Shown: positions 8,213 to 17,646 of the stretch, piece after piece
How the letters are laid out: each line of letters begins with the position of its first letter
How positions within the stretch are numbered: position 1 is the stretch's first letter
Source: Jeotgalicoccus aerolatus
GTDB taxonomy: Bacteria > Bacillota > Bacilli > Staphylococcales > Salinicoccaceae
Direction of reading: 5' to 3'
Assembly (NCBI RefSeq): GCF_014635205.1
Contig: NZ_BMCN01000002.1
Span: 186,001 to 250,000, forward strand
DNA: 64,000 nucleotides
Translations under genes and position numbers: made by a program
Notes under the pieces: model-generated
The model's input: only the letters and a program-made list of their open reading frames with translations
Databases searched by the model: none
What the model was told of the DNA's origin: nothing

Positions 8213-8291
8213 AAATATTTCATTTTATTCATAAGTTTACAGTTGTTGTATTTTGTTTTTCTGAAGGCAAAGGTCAAGCCTAGTTGCTAGC

Positions 8292-9419
8292 TTAATCTTT
8301 CTTCGGCATCGGATACACGCCGTTATACAGCTGTTTCCATAATAATTCAGGCAGCTCGTATTTATCTTCTCTTGCCGGATCAAAGTACTCAAAAATTTCA
8401 TCTTCTTTACCGTCTTCAATTTTACTGATGAAGTTGTAGTCAAGCAGCAATACTCTGCCGAGGGCAATCATTTCCATATTGCCTTCCTCTATTGCTTTCA
8501 GTGCCTGATCTGCTGTGAAGACAGAGCCGATACCGATTAAGGGCATTTGTCCATCAATCCATTTGTGCAGGAGTTCTACACGTTCGATCCCTTCGTATTT
8601 ACCGTCACGGGTTTTAGAGTGAACGTCGCCCAGTGATACGTGGAGATAATCGAGCGGATATTTTTTTAGTTTACCAATCAGTGTTTCCGTAATTTCCATA
8701 TCAATACCGGGTGTCTGCGGTTCTTCCGGAGAAAAACGGTAACCGACTATAAAATCATTGCCGGCATGTTTTTCTTTAGCTGCCAGTACTGATTTTACAA
8801 CTTCTTCAGCAAATAAATAACGGTCCTGCCCCCACTGATCTGTGCGCTGGTTAAAGTGAGGCGAAACGAACTGATGAATAATGTAATGGTTTGCACCATG
8901 AATTTCAACACCGTCAAACCCTGCTTCAGCAGCTCTTCTCGTCGCTTCGCCGAAGGCATTGATTGTTTCTAAGATCTCTTCTTCAGTAATTTCACGGACT
9001 TGATGGGGTTCTGTTTCATCAAAGCTCTGCATAGTTATCGGACTCGGACCTGCAGAATCAGATCCCGGTGTCAGTCTAGGTATCGCCTGTGCACCGCCGT
9101 GATGAATTTGAAGTATTGCCTTAGCACCGTTTTCTTTCATGGCATCAGCCAGGCGTTTTAAACCTTCGACGTCAGAGTCGTGGACGACTGACGGCTGCCC
9201 CGGGAATGCTTTTCCGAGATCAGTCACGTTTGATGCTGCAGAAATTGATAGACCGACGTCTTTAGAACGGAGGCGCATATATTCAATCTCAGCATCGGAT
9301 GCTGTCCCGTCATCGTGCGATGAAATATGTGTCATCGGTGCGAGTGCAAACTTATTCTTTAATTGAACGCCGTTTTTTAAAGTGACGGATTCAAACAAAG
9401 TTTTATATTTTTCATTCAT
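8292..9419 (-). CDS. NADH:flavin oxidoreductase, old yellow enzyme family
   Basis: 375 residues from ATG 9419, which has a GGAGG site; an upstream in-frame ATG at 9473 lacks one. The TIM-barrel FMN enzyme shows the N-terminal KNKFALAPMTH block, active-site region ILQIHHGGAQ, GVEIHGANHYIIHQFVSPHFN (substrate/FMN contacts), RFSPEE, and FMN-phosphate binding GIGSV / ALGRVLLLD at the end. It resembles YqiG/YqjM-type Gram-positive members, which reduce activated double bonds in electrophilic compounds. It lies downstream of the UvrA-like gene on the same strand, 96 bases apart. The true substrate cannot be told. Confidence 0.9.
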   Translation of the reverse strand: MNEKYKTLFESVTLKNGVQLKNKFALAPMTHISSHDDGTASDAEIEYMRLRSKDVGLSISAASNVTDLGKAFPGQPSVVHDSDVEGLKRLADAMKENGAKAILQIHHGGAQAIPRLTPGSDSAGPSPITMQSFDETEPHQVREITEEEILETINAFGEATRRAAEAGFDGVEIHGANHYIIHQFVSPHFNQRTDQWGQDRYLFAEEVVKSVLAAKEKHAGNDFIVGYRFSPEEPQTPGIDMEITETLIGKLKKYPLDYLHVSLGDVHSKTRDGKYEGIERVELLHKWIDGQMPLIGIGSVFTADQALKAIEEGNMEMIALGRVLLLDYNFISKIEDGKEDEIFEYFDPAREDKYELPELLWKQLYNGVYPMPKKD

Positions 9420-9515
9420 AGATAAAAATCCTCCAGTAAGCATTGTTGAAATACTGATACAGTTTAAAATCATAACGAAACAGCACCTGTGACGCTATGT
9501 TTTTGCTCACAGCAG

Positions 9516-11774
9516 TTAGTGTTTTATATAGCTGTTTAAGTGGGAAGCAGTGACAGATTCTTTTACTGACAGTAACCCTTCAGGTTCACCGCTGTATAAA
9601 ATCTTGCCGCCCTTCAATCCCGGACCGGGACCAACATCAATCAGCCAGTCGGCATGCGACATCATCGTTAAATTATGTTCGATTAGAATAACGGTATTAT
9701 GCTGTTCAATCAGCTGCTCGAAGCAGGAAAGCAACGCCGGTATATCGTCCTCGTGAAGGCCGGTAGTCGGTTCATCAAAGATGAATATTTTATCTTTTGC
9801 ATCACTATCTAAATACCGGCTCAGTTTCAAACGCTGAATCTCGCCGCCCGACAGTGTATCGAGAGATTGTCCTAAAGTCATGTAATGCAGGCCTGTCGCT
9901 TCTAAATTTTTTAGACGCGATACTACATTCTCATTATTTTTAAACAGTTCAACGCCTTCTTCAACGGTTAATGCAAGAACATCGGCGATAGAATAACCGT
10001 TGACCGTTGCTTCTAATACTTCTTTTTTGTAACGGGTGCCGTTACACACTTCACAGACTTGGGAAAAGTCAGCCATAAAGGCAAGTTCTGTTTTTATCAC
10101 GCCTTTACCATGACATTCCGGGCAGGCACCGTCTGAGTTGTAGCTGAACATACCTTTTTTCAATCCGGTCTCTTTACTGAAAAAGCTTCGGACTTCATCA
10201 AATAGGTCCATATAAGTTAATAAGTTGGATCGGTTTGTTGCCTGGACGCCCTTTTGATCTATAAATATTGAACAGTCAGATTTTTCTAACCCTGTTTTAA
10301 TCAGCGTACTTTTCCCTGAACCTGCAACACCTGTGATCACGCTTAAGAGTCCTTCTGGTATATCAGCTGAAACATTCTTTAAATTATTTCTGCTGATATT
10401 TTTTAGGTGGATAAATGATTCCGGCTGTCTCGGTGCGTTTTTTAGCTGATGTTTTCTGTTGAGTGCTAGACTGGTCGGTGTATTGGTCTGCATCAATTCT
10501 TCATAGGTTCCTGTAAATATAATTTCACCACCGTGCTGTCCGGCACCGGGTCCGATATCGACAATATGGTCTGCTGTATGAATAACGTCCGGGTCGTGCT
10601 CGACAATCAGTACTGTATTGCCCTTATCCCGGATGGAACGCATAATCTCATTAATCTTTTGTATATCTTCCGGATGCAGGCCGACACTTGGCTCATCGAT
10701 AATATAAACAAGGTCTGTTAAAGGGCTGTTCAAATGACGGATCAGTTTAATCCGCTGTGACTCCCCGCCTGACAGCGTTGGTGTTTCACGGTTCAGCGTT
10801 AAGTAGTTTAATCCGATATAAGACAGAGCTTCCATCTGTTCAAGCAGCGGTTTAACGATAAACTTCGCTTTCTCATCGTTCAATTCTTTTAAGAAATCAA
10901 TCGCATCATCAATCGATAAGGCAGTGAAATCTGAGATACTTAAACCGTTAATTTTACAGCTCAGTATTTTATCGTTTAGACGCTGGCCGTGACAATCCGG
11001 ACATTTTTGGCTCGTTACAACACGTTCTACATCTGTTAAAAACCTCTTTTTCTCAAAATTATCATTGAGCAGGAAAGAACGGCGAAAACGGTGAATTAAG
11101 CCTTCGAATTTCGCTGTTCTCGGCCAGTTATCCGGCGGATTTTTAATTTTTCTCGGTTTGGTATAAAGAAAAGTATCCATTTCTTCTGTCGTATAATCTT
11201 TTAGCTTTTTATCATTATCAAATAAGCCGCTGTATAAATAACGTTTACCGCGCCAGCTGTCCGGTCTGAATGACGGGAATTTAATAGCGTCTTCGTTCAG
11301 AGATTTGTTAAAATCGAGCAGTTCATTCAAATCGATGTCTTCGACGTAACCGAGACCTTGGCAGCGTTCGCACATGCCGCTGGTATTATTAAATGAAAAA
11401 ACATTGGAATAACCGACGAAAGGCTCGCCAACGCGTGACCATAAGAGACGGACTGATGAGTAGATATCAGAAATGGTGCCGACAGTAGAACGTGAATTGC
11501 CGCCGAGCTTCTTCTGGTTAATAACCATAGCGACAGGCAGATTTTCAATTCGGTCTACATCCGGTTTTTCATATTGGGTCAGCTGATGCTGTATATAACT
11601 GGAGTATGTTTCATTTAAAAGGCGCTCGGACTCGGCTGCCAGCACGCTGAACACGAGCGACGACTTGCCGGAACCTGAACGTCCGGTAAAAACAGTTAAT
11701 TGATGTTTAGGAATATCGATACTGATATTTTTTAAGTTATTCTGGTTTGCACCATGTACGCGTATATAAGACAT
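9516..11774 (-). CDS. UvrA-like ABC ATPase lacking the UvrB-binding domain
   Basis: 752 residues from ATG 11774 (AAGGGTG site; an in-frame GTG at 11783 is too close to it). Two ABC modules are seen: GRSGSGKSS and GVAGSGKST Walker A loops, signatures TLSGGESQR and TLSGGEIQR, and FIDEPSVGLH / FDEPTTGLH Walker B regions. Zinc-finger pairs CERCQGLG, CPDCHG, CPECHGKG and CEVCNG are kept. After VGTISDIYSSVRLLWSRVGEPF the chain jumps almost directly to the FSFN..GMCERC block, so about 150 residues present in true UvrA (940 residues), the UvrB-interaction region, are missing. That is the UvrA2-like class, linked to drug or toxin tolerance in some species rather than classical excision repair. Confidence 0.9.
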   Translation of the reverse strand: MSYIRVHGANQNNLKNISIDIPKHQLTVFTGRSGSGKSSLVFSVLAAESERLLNETYSSYIQHQLTQYEKPDVDRIENLPVAMVINQKKLGGNSRSTVGTISDIYSSVRLLWSRVGEPFVGYSNVFSFNNTSGMCERCQGLGYVEDIDLNELLDFNKSLNEDAIKFPSFRPDSWRGKRYLYSGLFDNDKKLKDYTTEEMDTFLYTKPRKIKNPPDNWPRTAKFEGLIHRFRRSFLLNDNFEKKRFLTDVERVVTSQKCPDCHGQRLNDKILSCKINGLSISDFTALSIDDAIDFLKELNDEKAKFIVKPLLEQMEALSYIGLNYLTLNRETPTLSGGESQRIKLIRHLNSPLTDLVYIIDEPSVGLHPEDIQKINEIMRSIRDKGNTVLIVEHDPDVIHTADHIVDIGPGAGQHGGEIIFTGTYEELMQTNTPTSLALNRKHQLKNAPRQPESFIHLKNISRNNLKNVSADIPEGLLSVITGVAGSGKSTLIKTGLEKSDCSIFIDQKGVQATNRSNLLTYMDLFDEVRSFFSKETGLKKGMFSYNSDGACPECHGKGVIKTELAFMADFSQVCEVCNGTRYKKEVLEATVNGYSIADVLALTVEEGVELFKNNENVVSRLKNLEATGLHYMTLGQSLDTLSGGEIQRLKLSRYLDSDAKDKIFIFDEPTTGLHEDDIPALLSCFEQLIEQHNTVILIEHNLTMMSHADWLIDVGPGPGLKGGKILYSGEPEGLLSVKESVTASHLNSYIKH

Positions 11775-11912
11775 AACATTCACCCTTAGCTAATTTTGTT
11801 GTCATATAAATCATACCCTGTTTTAAAAATGAAAATCAGTTTTAAGCGTTCATATTGCGTTCATATAAAGACTGTATAATAAAAAATAAACAGTTAATGA
11901 AAGGGAGTTATT

Positions 11913-12302
11913 ATGAAAAATCCAGTTAAATTATTACTTGTCTTCGCCGGTATTTTCGGCTTGATTGGATCTTTAATGGGCGCCCACATGGCCGGTTCAG
12001 GATCATATGCACTAAGACCGATTCATGCACACATACTTGTTGTCGGCTGGCTCAGCCTGTTTTCATGGTCAGTATTTTATAAAGTTTTTGATGTCGAGTA
12101 TAATGCATTATCGAAATTCCATGTCTGGTCAGCAATCATCGGGACGACTGGCCTGGTTATCGGCATGTTCCTAACGAATGTTATATCGTTTAATTTACCT
12201 GAAGTATTTACACTGATTGTGTATATCGGCGGCGGTGTTGCCCTCTTGCTGAGCTTCGTAGCATTCTTCGTACAGACAATACTCTATCAGCCTAAAAAGT
12301 AA
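11913..12302 (+). CDS. Small membrane protein resembling heme-copper oxidase subunit I
   Basis: 129 residues with four predicted membrane segments. The block RPIHAHILVVGWLSLF recalls the HAHxxxxGW motif of short proteins related to cytochrome oxidase subunit I (CcoN/NorB type), in which histidines near helix ends may bind heme. Start ATG 11913 with GAAAGGGAG. It is alone, with its own terminator, and no oxidase or electron-transfer gene lies next to it. Assignment is by motif recall; a heme or NO role is inference. Confidence 0.65.
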   Translation: MKNPVKLLLVFAGIFGLIGSLMGAHMAGSGSYALRPIHAHILVVGWLSLFSWSVFYKVFDVEYNALSKFHVWSAIIGTTGLVIGMFLTNVISFNLPEVFTLIVYIGGGVALLLSFVAFFVQTILYQPKK

Positions 12303-12335
12303 AGCGACGGTCATTTGACCGCCGCTTATTTTTAT
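12302..12335 (+). terminator. Terminator after the small membrane protein gene
   Basis: AAGCG-A-CGGTCA / TGACCG-C-CGCTT hairpin with one A/C mismatch (12302-12327), then ATTTTTAT. Confidence 0.75.
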
Positions 12336-12449
12336 AGCTATTAAGCTTAGAAATTTTTAAGGATGTCACATTTTAGACAAAATATATGCTAACATATGAA
12401 CTAAATAAAATAATATAGTAAATTAACTCACTATAAAGGAGATAAACTT

Positions 12450-13997
12450 ATGGGGAAAAAGGGCTTAACAATACTTGGCGTCTCTGTCGGAGTAATTGCG
12501 GTACTCGCGATTGGTGCATTTATTCTTTTTCAAACGATGGTAAATACTCCAAAGAACAGTTATCTGTTAGCAGAATTGAATGAAGTGGAAGATACATTTG
12601 ATGTGTTCGATGAACGTTTTGAAAGTGAAATGGATTGGTACGAACATGCCCAGTCAAATGCGATTGAATCTACTGTAGGAATTACTGCTGAAACGAATGA
12701 CCCCTCTTTTCAGGAAATGGGGATTGATCAGATGATTAACAATTCTAATATAGAATTAACAGTCGGTCAGGATATCAACAATGAAGTCAGTACTCTGGGA
12801 TTGAATGCGAATATTGCTGAGCTGTCTATTTCAGATGTTAATGCTTATATCACGGGAGACAAAGCAGGACTGACCTTACCTTTCATAGAAGAGTATATGG
12901 TCGTGAATGAAGCAGATGCAGCAACCTTTTTAAATACTATAAACCCTGAAGCATTTGACGGCAGTGAAGAAATTGATTACTCAATGTTTTTTGAAAGCAG
13001 TGCTATAAGCGAAGAACAGCGTGAATATATTACGGATGAATATTCTTCATTCATTAAAGATAACTTGCCGGATGATGCTTTTGAATCAGACACTGAAGAA
13101 GTGACTATAGGTGAAAACACAGTGAACGCTGATAAACTGACAATGACTTTATCAGAAGAACAAATCCATACATTTTTAAGAGATTTATTTAATAAAATGG
13201 CGGAGGATGAAGAGATTGCCAGCATAATAGAGACACAAATGATGGCTGCAAGTTTTGGTAATCCAGAAGCCCCTTCTGCTGAAGAAACCGCTTCTGAGTT
13301 TAACAGTTCATTAAAAGAAGCCGCAGAAAATGTAGAAAATGTCGGTTTCCCGGATGGTTTAACATCAGTCGTCTGGACTGACGGCAATGATAATATCGTT
13401 CAGCGGGACTTTGATATGTCAGTAACTGTCGATGATGCAACAGATCAAATCGCAATAGACGGAACGAATGAAGTGCAGGAAGACAGTCAGCTCATTAATT
13501 ACGACATGACAGTCACTGCAGAAGACGGTAATGAAGGCGGAATCGGTATTACCGCAGACTTAAAAGAAACAGAAAACGGTTATGAAGATGTTCTGACTTT
13601 AAGAGCAGACACTGAAGATCTCATTGTACTAAACTCTGTAAAATCAGAGGAAGAAGACAATGAAGTTTGGAATGCGGATGTCAGCTTTAATGAACAGGCA
13701 TTTGGTTCTCCGCTGACGGTATTCATGGAAAGCTCTTCAGTATATGACGGTGACCAGGCGACAAGTGACGTGACCATTTACGCAGAAGACGGCACGAGTA
13801 TTACGAGAGATACTGCCGCTTTAAATATTACGGGTGAGAGCCAGACAGTCGATGAGATTGCAGTGCCTTCAGCAGATAATGAGAAGGACATCGGTCAAAT
13901 GAGTATGGATGAGCTGAATGACTACTTCAATAATGAAGTCGGTCCGCAATTTGAAGAGTGGATGACGGAAAACTTCGGTGCACCGTCAGGATTTTAA
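12450..13997 (+). CDS. DUF6583-like membrane-anchored extracellular protein
   Basis: 515 residues. A basic start (MGKKGL) and one hydrophobic helix (about 7-28) are followed by a large, strongly acidic outward domain rich in beta-prone segments, with no cysteine. The region after the helix (NTPKNSYLLAELNEVEDTFDVF) resembles DUF6583 proteins found beside ABC-2 genes in Firmicutes; family name from memory. Start ATG 12450 with AAAGGAG. The next gene begins 25 bases on, and the four genes to 16995 overlap or nearly touch, so it is the first gene of an exporter operon. It may act as an extracytoplasmic adaptor or sensor; nothing is proven. Confidence 0.7.
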   Translation: MGKKGLTILGVSVGVIAVLAIGAFILFQTMVNTPKNSYLLAELNEVEDTFDVFDERFESEMDWYEHAQSNAIESTVGITAETNDPSFQEMGIDQMINNSNIELTVGQDINNEVSTLGLNANIAELSISDVNAYITGDKAGLTLPFIEEYMVVNEADAATFLNTINPEAFDGSEEIDYSMFFESSAISEEQREYITDEYSSFIKDNLPDDAFESDTEEVTIGENTVNADKLTMTLSEEQIHTFLRDLFNKMAEDEEIASIIETQMMAASFGNPEAPSAEETASEFNSSLKEAAENVENVGFPDGLTSVVWTDGNDNIVQRDFDMSVTVDDATDQIAIDGTNEVQEDSQLINYDMTVTAEDGNEGGIGITADLKETENGYEDVLTLRADTEDLIVLNSVKSEEEDNEVWNADVSFNEQAFGSPLTVFMESSSVYDGDQATSDVTIYAEDGTSITRDTAALNITGESQTVDEIAVPSADNEKDIGQMSMDELNDYFNNEVGPQFEEWMTENFGAPSGF

Positions 13998-14022
13998 TTA
14001 AAAAAGAAAGGATGCGTCAGCG

Positions 14023-15243
14023 ATGAGAAAAATGAGACATGTATTTGTATTCATCGCTAACGACATCAGCAGATTGAGGAGGAAGTGGCTGACACTTCCT
14101 CTTATTTTCATTTCTCCGCTTATTTTTATCGGCCTATTGCTTTGGATTATGAGCAGTGTCTTCATGCCTGATGAGCCGGAGGACATTGAAATTGGTCTGG
14201 TTAATCTGGATGACAGCGAACCGGCGTCTATGATTGTATCCGCTTTGGCTGATTCAGCTGAAGTTGCAGAAGGACTGGAAATTAATGAAATGACTCAAGC
14301 TGAGGCTGAGGAAATGATCGGCGATAATACACTCGTCTCATATATATTATTTCCCGAGAAATTTACGGATAAGATGATGCGGGGAGAATCCAGCCAGCTG
14401 GAAGTTGTGGGTAATCCCGATATGCAGCTGGAAAGTTACGTCATCAGCGGTGTGATAGATACAGTCGTCAGACATATTAGAAATTCACAAGCAAATATTT
14501 TAACGATAAACCACTATGCTGAAACGCTGGGTATGTCTGATGAGGAACGGGAGGCTTTGATTTTCCAGGAATTCGTCAATCAATTTATCCAGGTGTTATC
14601 GAGTGATACTTTAATGGATGAACATGAAATTTCACAAAATATCAGTGCTGGAGCGATGTATTTTATCGTTAACGGCCTATTTATACTGATGACTGTCTGG
14701 GTTTACATGCTGCATATCGCGTTGATGCGGGATACAGATCATCAGTTAAAAGAGCGGATAAAGCTTGCCGGGGGTACTTATTTCGTACAGGGTGCCGCAA
14801 GGAGTATTACAACGAGCGTTATTGTTTCATTGTTCAGTATCTTGCTGATGCTGGTGATATTGAAGCTGTCAGCAGCAGATTTGCCTGTTGAAAATATAGG
14901 ACGGCTGGCAGTTCTTATGATACTTCACATCATTATAACGTCGATATTGTTGATTATTAGCGGCTGGCTGATACGCTCTTTTAAAATCAGCATGACCGTC
15001 CAGCTGTTCGTTATTCTGCTGGTTATTTTATTCGCCGGCAGTATTATTCCGAGAATCTATTTCCCAGTATATCTCGACCCGGTGTTTGATTATATGTACA
15101 GTTATCAGACATTATTCTGGATGGAAGAACTGCTTTTAAACGGCAGATTCATTATTGAAACTGAAGTTCTGTTAATTACGCTGGCTGTACTGTTCGTCGT
15201 CTTTTTAGCAGCAGCCTTGTATAAGGAGCGTCGGTTCTTATGA
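14023..15243 (+). CDS. ABC-2 type transporter permease (first of two)
   Basis: 406 residues: one N-terminal membrane helix (about 24-48), an acidic outward domain to about residue 205, then five or six C-terminal helices, the layout of ABC-2 permeases of the YhaP/NatB type. Start ATG 14023 with AAAGGATG. Its last bases overlap the next gene by an ATGA junction (15240-15243), so the two are translationally coupled. With the second permease it should form a heterodimeric membrane channel driven by the ATPase at 16339. Confidence 0.85.
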   Translation: MRKMRHVFVFIANDISRLRRKWLTLPLIFISPLIFIGLLLWIMSSVFMPDEPEDIEIGLVNLDDSEPASMIVSALADSAEVAEGLEINEMTQAEAEEMIGDNTLVSYILFPEKFTDKMMRGESSQLEVVGNPDMQLESYVISGVIDTVVRHIRNSQANILTINHYAETLGMSDEEREALIFQEFVNQFIQVLSSDTLMDEHEISQNISAGAMYFIVNGLFILMTVWVYMLHIALMRDTDHQLKERIKLAGGTYFVQGAARSITTSVIVSLFSILLMLVILKLSAADLPVENIGRLAVLMILHIIITSILLIISGWLIRSFKISMTVQLFVILLVILFAGSIIPRIYFPVYLDPVFDYMYSYQTLFWMEELLLNGRFIIETEVLLITLAVLFVVFLAAALYKERRFL

Positions 15244-16346
15244 GAAATGTACTCTATGCAAGGTTCCTGCTTATTAAACGCTATATGCCAAAAATGATTT
15301 TCTGGATGATTATGCCGCTGATGGCAGCAATCGTTATTACCCTGCTGGTCAATCGTACGAGTGATGATTTCAAAGTGCCGGCAGCTCTTGTTATACATGA
15401 AGAAAGTGCAGAAACAGAAATGATGATCGAGGGGTTCAAGGACAGCCGATTTATAGATGTTCAAGTGTTTAGCGGAATCAGGCAGCAGGATGCACTCAGG
15501 AAGCTCGAACAGTATCAGTTTGACAGCGTCTTTATTTTCACTGAGGGGTTTAGTGAAAAACTGAAAAATGGACAGCGTAGAAACTTGCTGGAATCGTATT
15601 ACACAGACCGTTCACTCTATTATGAACCATCTAAAGAGTTGATTGCTTCACTCGTACAGGAACAAATCGGTGTGCATACGACAGTTGATAATATATTAAA
15701 ATTAGAGGAAGACTTAAACGGCGGCATGACACTGGCATCAGAAAAGATTGTTGATGAAAGAAAGAGAATTGAAACAGAAACTAATCTCGTTGAACAGATA
15801 TTTTATTTCCTCGGTGAGCATACGCAAGATAAGGATGAGCGTATCTTGAACCCCTGGACAGTATGGGCATATTTTACATTTGCTGTAACGATTTTTATAT
15901 TTGATTTTGTTACACGTGAAACGATGAGTACAGCCAGCAGCAGATTTTATTATATGAAATACTCATTCACCTATTTTATGATAGTGTCCTTTACTGCGTT
16001 GACAGGGATGATGCTGTTTTTCGATATGATTACCTATGTTATAATAAACAACTTTCTGCAAGCTGATACCTCGCTGCTCTCGCTACTGTTGTTCAGACTT
16101 GCAGTCAATGGCATTGCCTTCTTCTTGGCATATTTAATGAAGTCTGAGATGAAGCTGTATCAAACAGCAATTGGATTAACAGTTATCCTGCTGGCGCTTG
16201 ACTTAGTAATTATATTTACCGGGCTTGATATTATAACGATGCTGCATCCTGTCGTTAATTTCACAGAAGACCGTCACAATATTTTATGGATTGTAATACT
16301 GCTCATCATAACGTTCATCTGGATCAGGAGGGATAAGCTTGCTTAA
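15240..16346 (+). CDS. ABC-2 type transporter permease (second of two)
   Basis: 368 residues with the same layout as its neighbour: a helix at about 16-36, an outward domain with MTLASEKIVDERKRIETE, and six helices from about 200 to the end. It starts inside the stop of the first permease (ATGA) and its end overlaps the TTG start of the ATPase gene by eight bases. The two permeases share little sequence, fitting a heterodimer. Substrate not deducible. Confidence 0.82.
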   Translation: MRNVLYARFLLIKRYMPKMIFWMIMPLMAAIVITLLVNRTSDDFKVPAALVIHEESAETEMMIEGFKDSRFIDVQVFSGIRQQDALRKLEQYQFDSVFIFTEGFSEKLKNGQRRNLLESYYTDRSLYYEPSKELIASLVQEQIGVHTTVDNILKLEEDLNGGMTLASEKIVDERKRIETETNLVEQIFYFLGEHTQDKDERILNPWTVWAYFTFAVTIFIFDFVTRETMSTASSRFYYMKYSFTYFMIVSFTALTGMMLFFDMITYVIINNFLQADTSLLSLLLFRLAVNGIAFFLAYLMKSEMKLYQTAIGLTVILLALDLVIIFTGLDIITMLHPVVNFTEDRHNILWIVILLIITFIWIRRDKLA

Positions 16347-16995
16347 GGTTACAGAGTTATCTAAGAGTTACGGCAAACGGAAGGTATTTGATAATTTAAA
16401 TATTACAGCTGAGCGCGGAGAAATCATCGGCCTGGTCGGAGAAAATGGTGCGGGGAAATCGACACTGCTGAAAATACTTGCAACTTTATCTAAGCCGGAT
16501 GACGGAGAAGTATTTTTAAATGATCAATCGTATAAGAAACATTATAGGGCGCACAGAAAAATTATCGGATATGTGCCTCAGAATATAGCTGTTTGGGAAG
16601 ATTTGACGGTGTTAGAGAACATGAAATTTTTTGAAAAACTATCGCCGGTCAAAAAGTCAGTTAAAGAAATGAAACATCTGCTCGATAATATTCAGCTCGA
16701 CAGATATAAAACAAGAGTCAGTCAATTATCAGGCGGCATGAAGCGGAAACTTAATCTCGCTATCAGCTTAATTCATGAACCTGAATTTCTGCTGCTGGAT
16801 GAACCGACTGCCGGGATAGATTTGAAGTCGAGAATAGAGATTGGTGAATTTCTTAAAAATCTTGCGAGAAATAATAACATGCTGATTATGTATACTTCAC
16901 ATGATATGAATGAAATTAAGGAAGTTTGTGACCGGGTAATTATTATTGGAGAAGATAACTTTTATAGAGAATTACTGTCTGACTACATGGTATAA
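16339..16995 (+). CDS. ABC transporter ATP-binding protein
   Basis: 218 residues, short but complete: Walker A GENGAGKST (34-42), Q-loop VPQNIAVWEDLTV, signature LSGGMKRK (130-137), Walker B FLLLDEP (150-156) and H-loop YTSHD. The sequence VWEDLTVLENMKFFEKL is typical of the drug/sodium (CcmA/NatA-like) exporter class. It starts at TTG 16339 with AGGAGGG upstream, inside the end of the permease gene. Fourth and last gene of the DUF6583 operon. The stop lies inside a TATAACGCTATGCG motif that recurs elsewhere in the window. Confidence 0.9.
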   Translation: MLKVTELSKSYGKRKVFDNLNITAERGEIIGLVGENGAGKSTLLKILATLSKPDDGEVFLNDQSYKKHYRAHRKIIGYVPQNIAVWEDLTVLENMKFFEKLSPVKKSVKEMKHLLDNIQLDRYKTRVSQLSGGMKRKLNLAISLIHEPEFLLLDEPTAGIDLKSRIEIGEFLKNLARNNNMLIMYTSHDMNEIKEVCDRVIIIGEDNFYRELLSDYMV

Positions 16996-17106
16996 CGCTA
17001 TGCGATATAAAATAACGACATACGTTATGCGGGCTGATTTGATAGCTTGTTATCATGAGTAAATTGACGTGCGACAGGGTATGACAGTTATAAAGGAGAG
17101 ATGAAT

Positions 17107-17598
17107 ATGATCGCTTATGTATGGGCAGAAGATGAAAACAAGCTCATAGGAAAAGGCAGCTCGCTTCCCTGGAGACTGCCTGCAGATGTAGCTTTCTTTA
17201 AAAAAATTACGATGCAGGGCGATATAGTGACGGGGAGAAAAACGTATGAGACGATTCCGAATCGCCCGCTTCCCGGCAGACGTAATATCGTACTGACCAG
17301 ACAGAAAGATTATCAGTCACCTGGAGCAGTCATTGTTCATTCTAAAGAAGAAGTACTTGAACTGGAACAAAACGGTAAAGAAGATCTGTATGTTATCGGC
17401 GGTGCGGATTTATTTAAGATGTTTGAAAATGAAGTTGATGAATTATACCGCACAGTGATTCACGACAGTTTCGAGGGCGATACTTATTTTGATGAAAACT
17501 TTGATTATGACAAATTTGAACGGGTTAAATCAAAAGATGGTATTGTCGACGAGAAGAATATATACTCCCATACTTATGAGTTATGGCGAAGAAAATAA
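17107..17598 (+). CDS. Dihydrofolate reductase
   Basis: 163 residues. Reduces dihydrofolate to tetrahydrofolate with NADPH. The start at 17107 is chosen over ATG 17101, because AAGGAG is then correctly spaced and the catalytic Asp becomes residue 27, as in other bacterial enzymes (LPWRLPAD, 20-27). GRKTYETI, LPGRRNIVLT and the nucleotide loop VIGGADLF are present, as is the EGDTYF motif. The position that is Phe98 in Staphylococcus aureus is Ile here. No thyA gene is adjacent, unlike many folA loci, so it could be a second, acquired or alternative DHFR. It ends at a strong shared terminator. Confidence 0.92.
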   Translation: MIAYVWAEDENKLIGKGSSLPWRLPADVAFFKKITMQGDIVTGRKTYETIPNRPLPGRRNIVLTRQKDYQSPGAVIVHSKEEVLELEQNGKEDLYVIGGADLFKMFENEVDELYRTVIHDSFEGDTYFDENFDYDKFERVKSKDGIVDEKNIYSHTYELWRRK

Positions 17599-17611
17599 TG
17601 AAAACATCCTG

Positions 17612-17646
17612 GCCCCCTTACTGTTTTTTCAGAGGGGGCTTTTTTA
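17612..17646. terminator. Bidirectional terminator after DHFR
   Basis: GCCCCCT / AGGGGGC stem (17612-17618 and 17633-17639), then a run of T. It overlaps the stop of the convergent TetR gene. Confidence 0.85.

Noticed and set aside
8237-8467. 76-codon minus-strand frame overlapping the end of the flavin oxidoreductase gene
   Set aside because: Lies out of frame within the known gene and its terminator region, with no ribosome site.
15105-15464. 119-codon minus-strand frame between the two ABC permeases
   Set aside because: Antisense to translationally coupled permease genes; no support.
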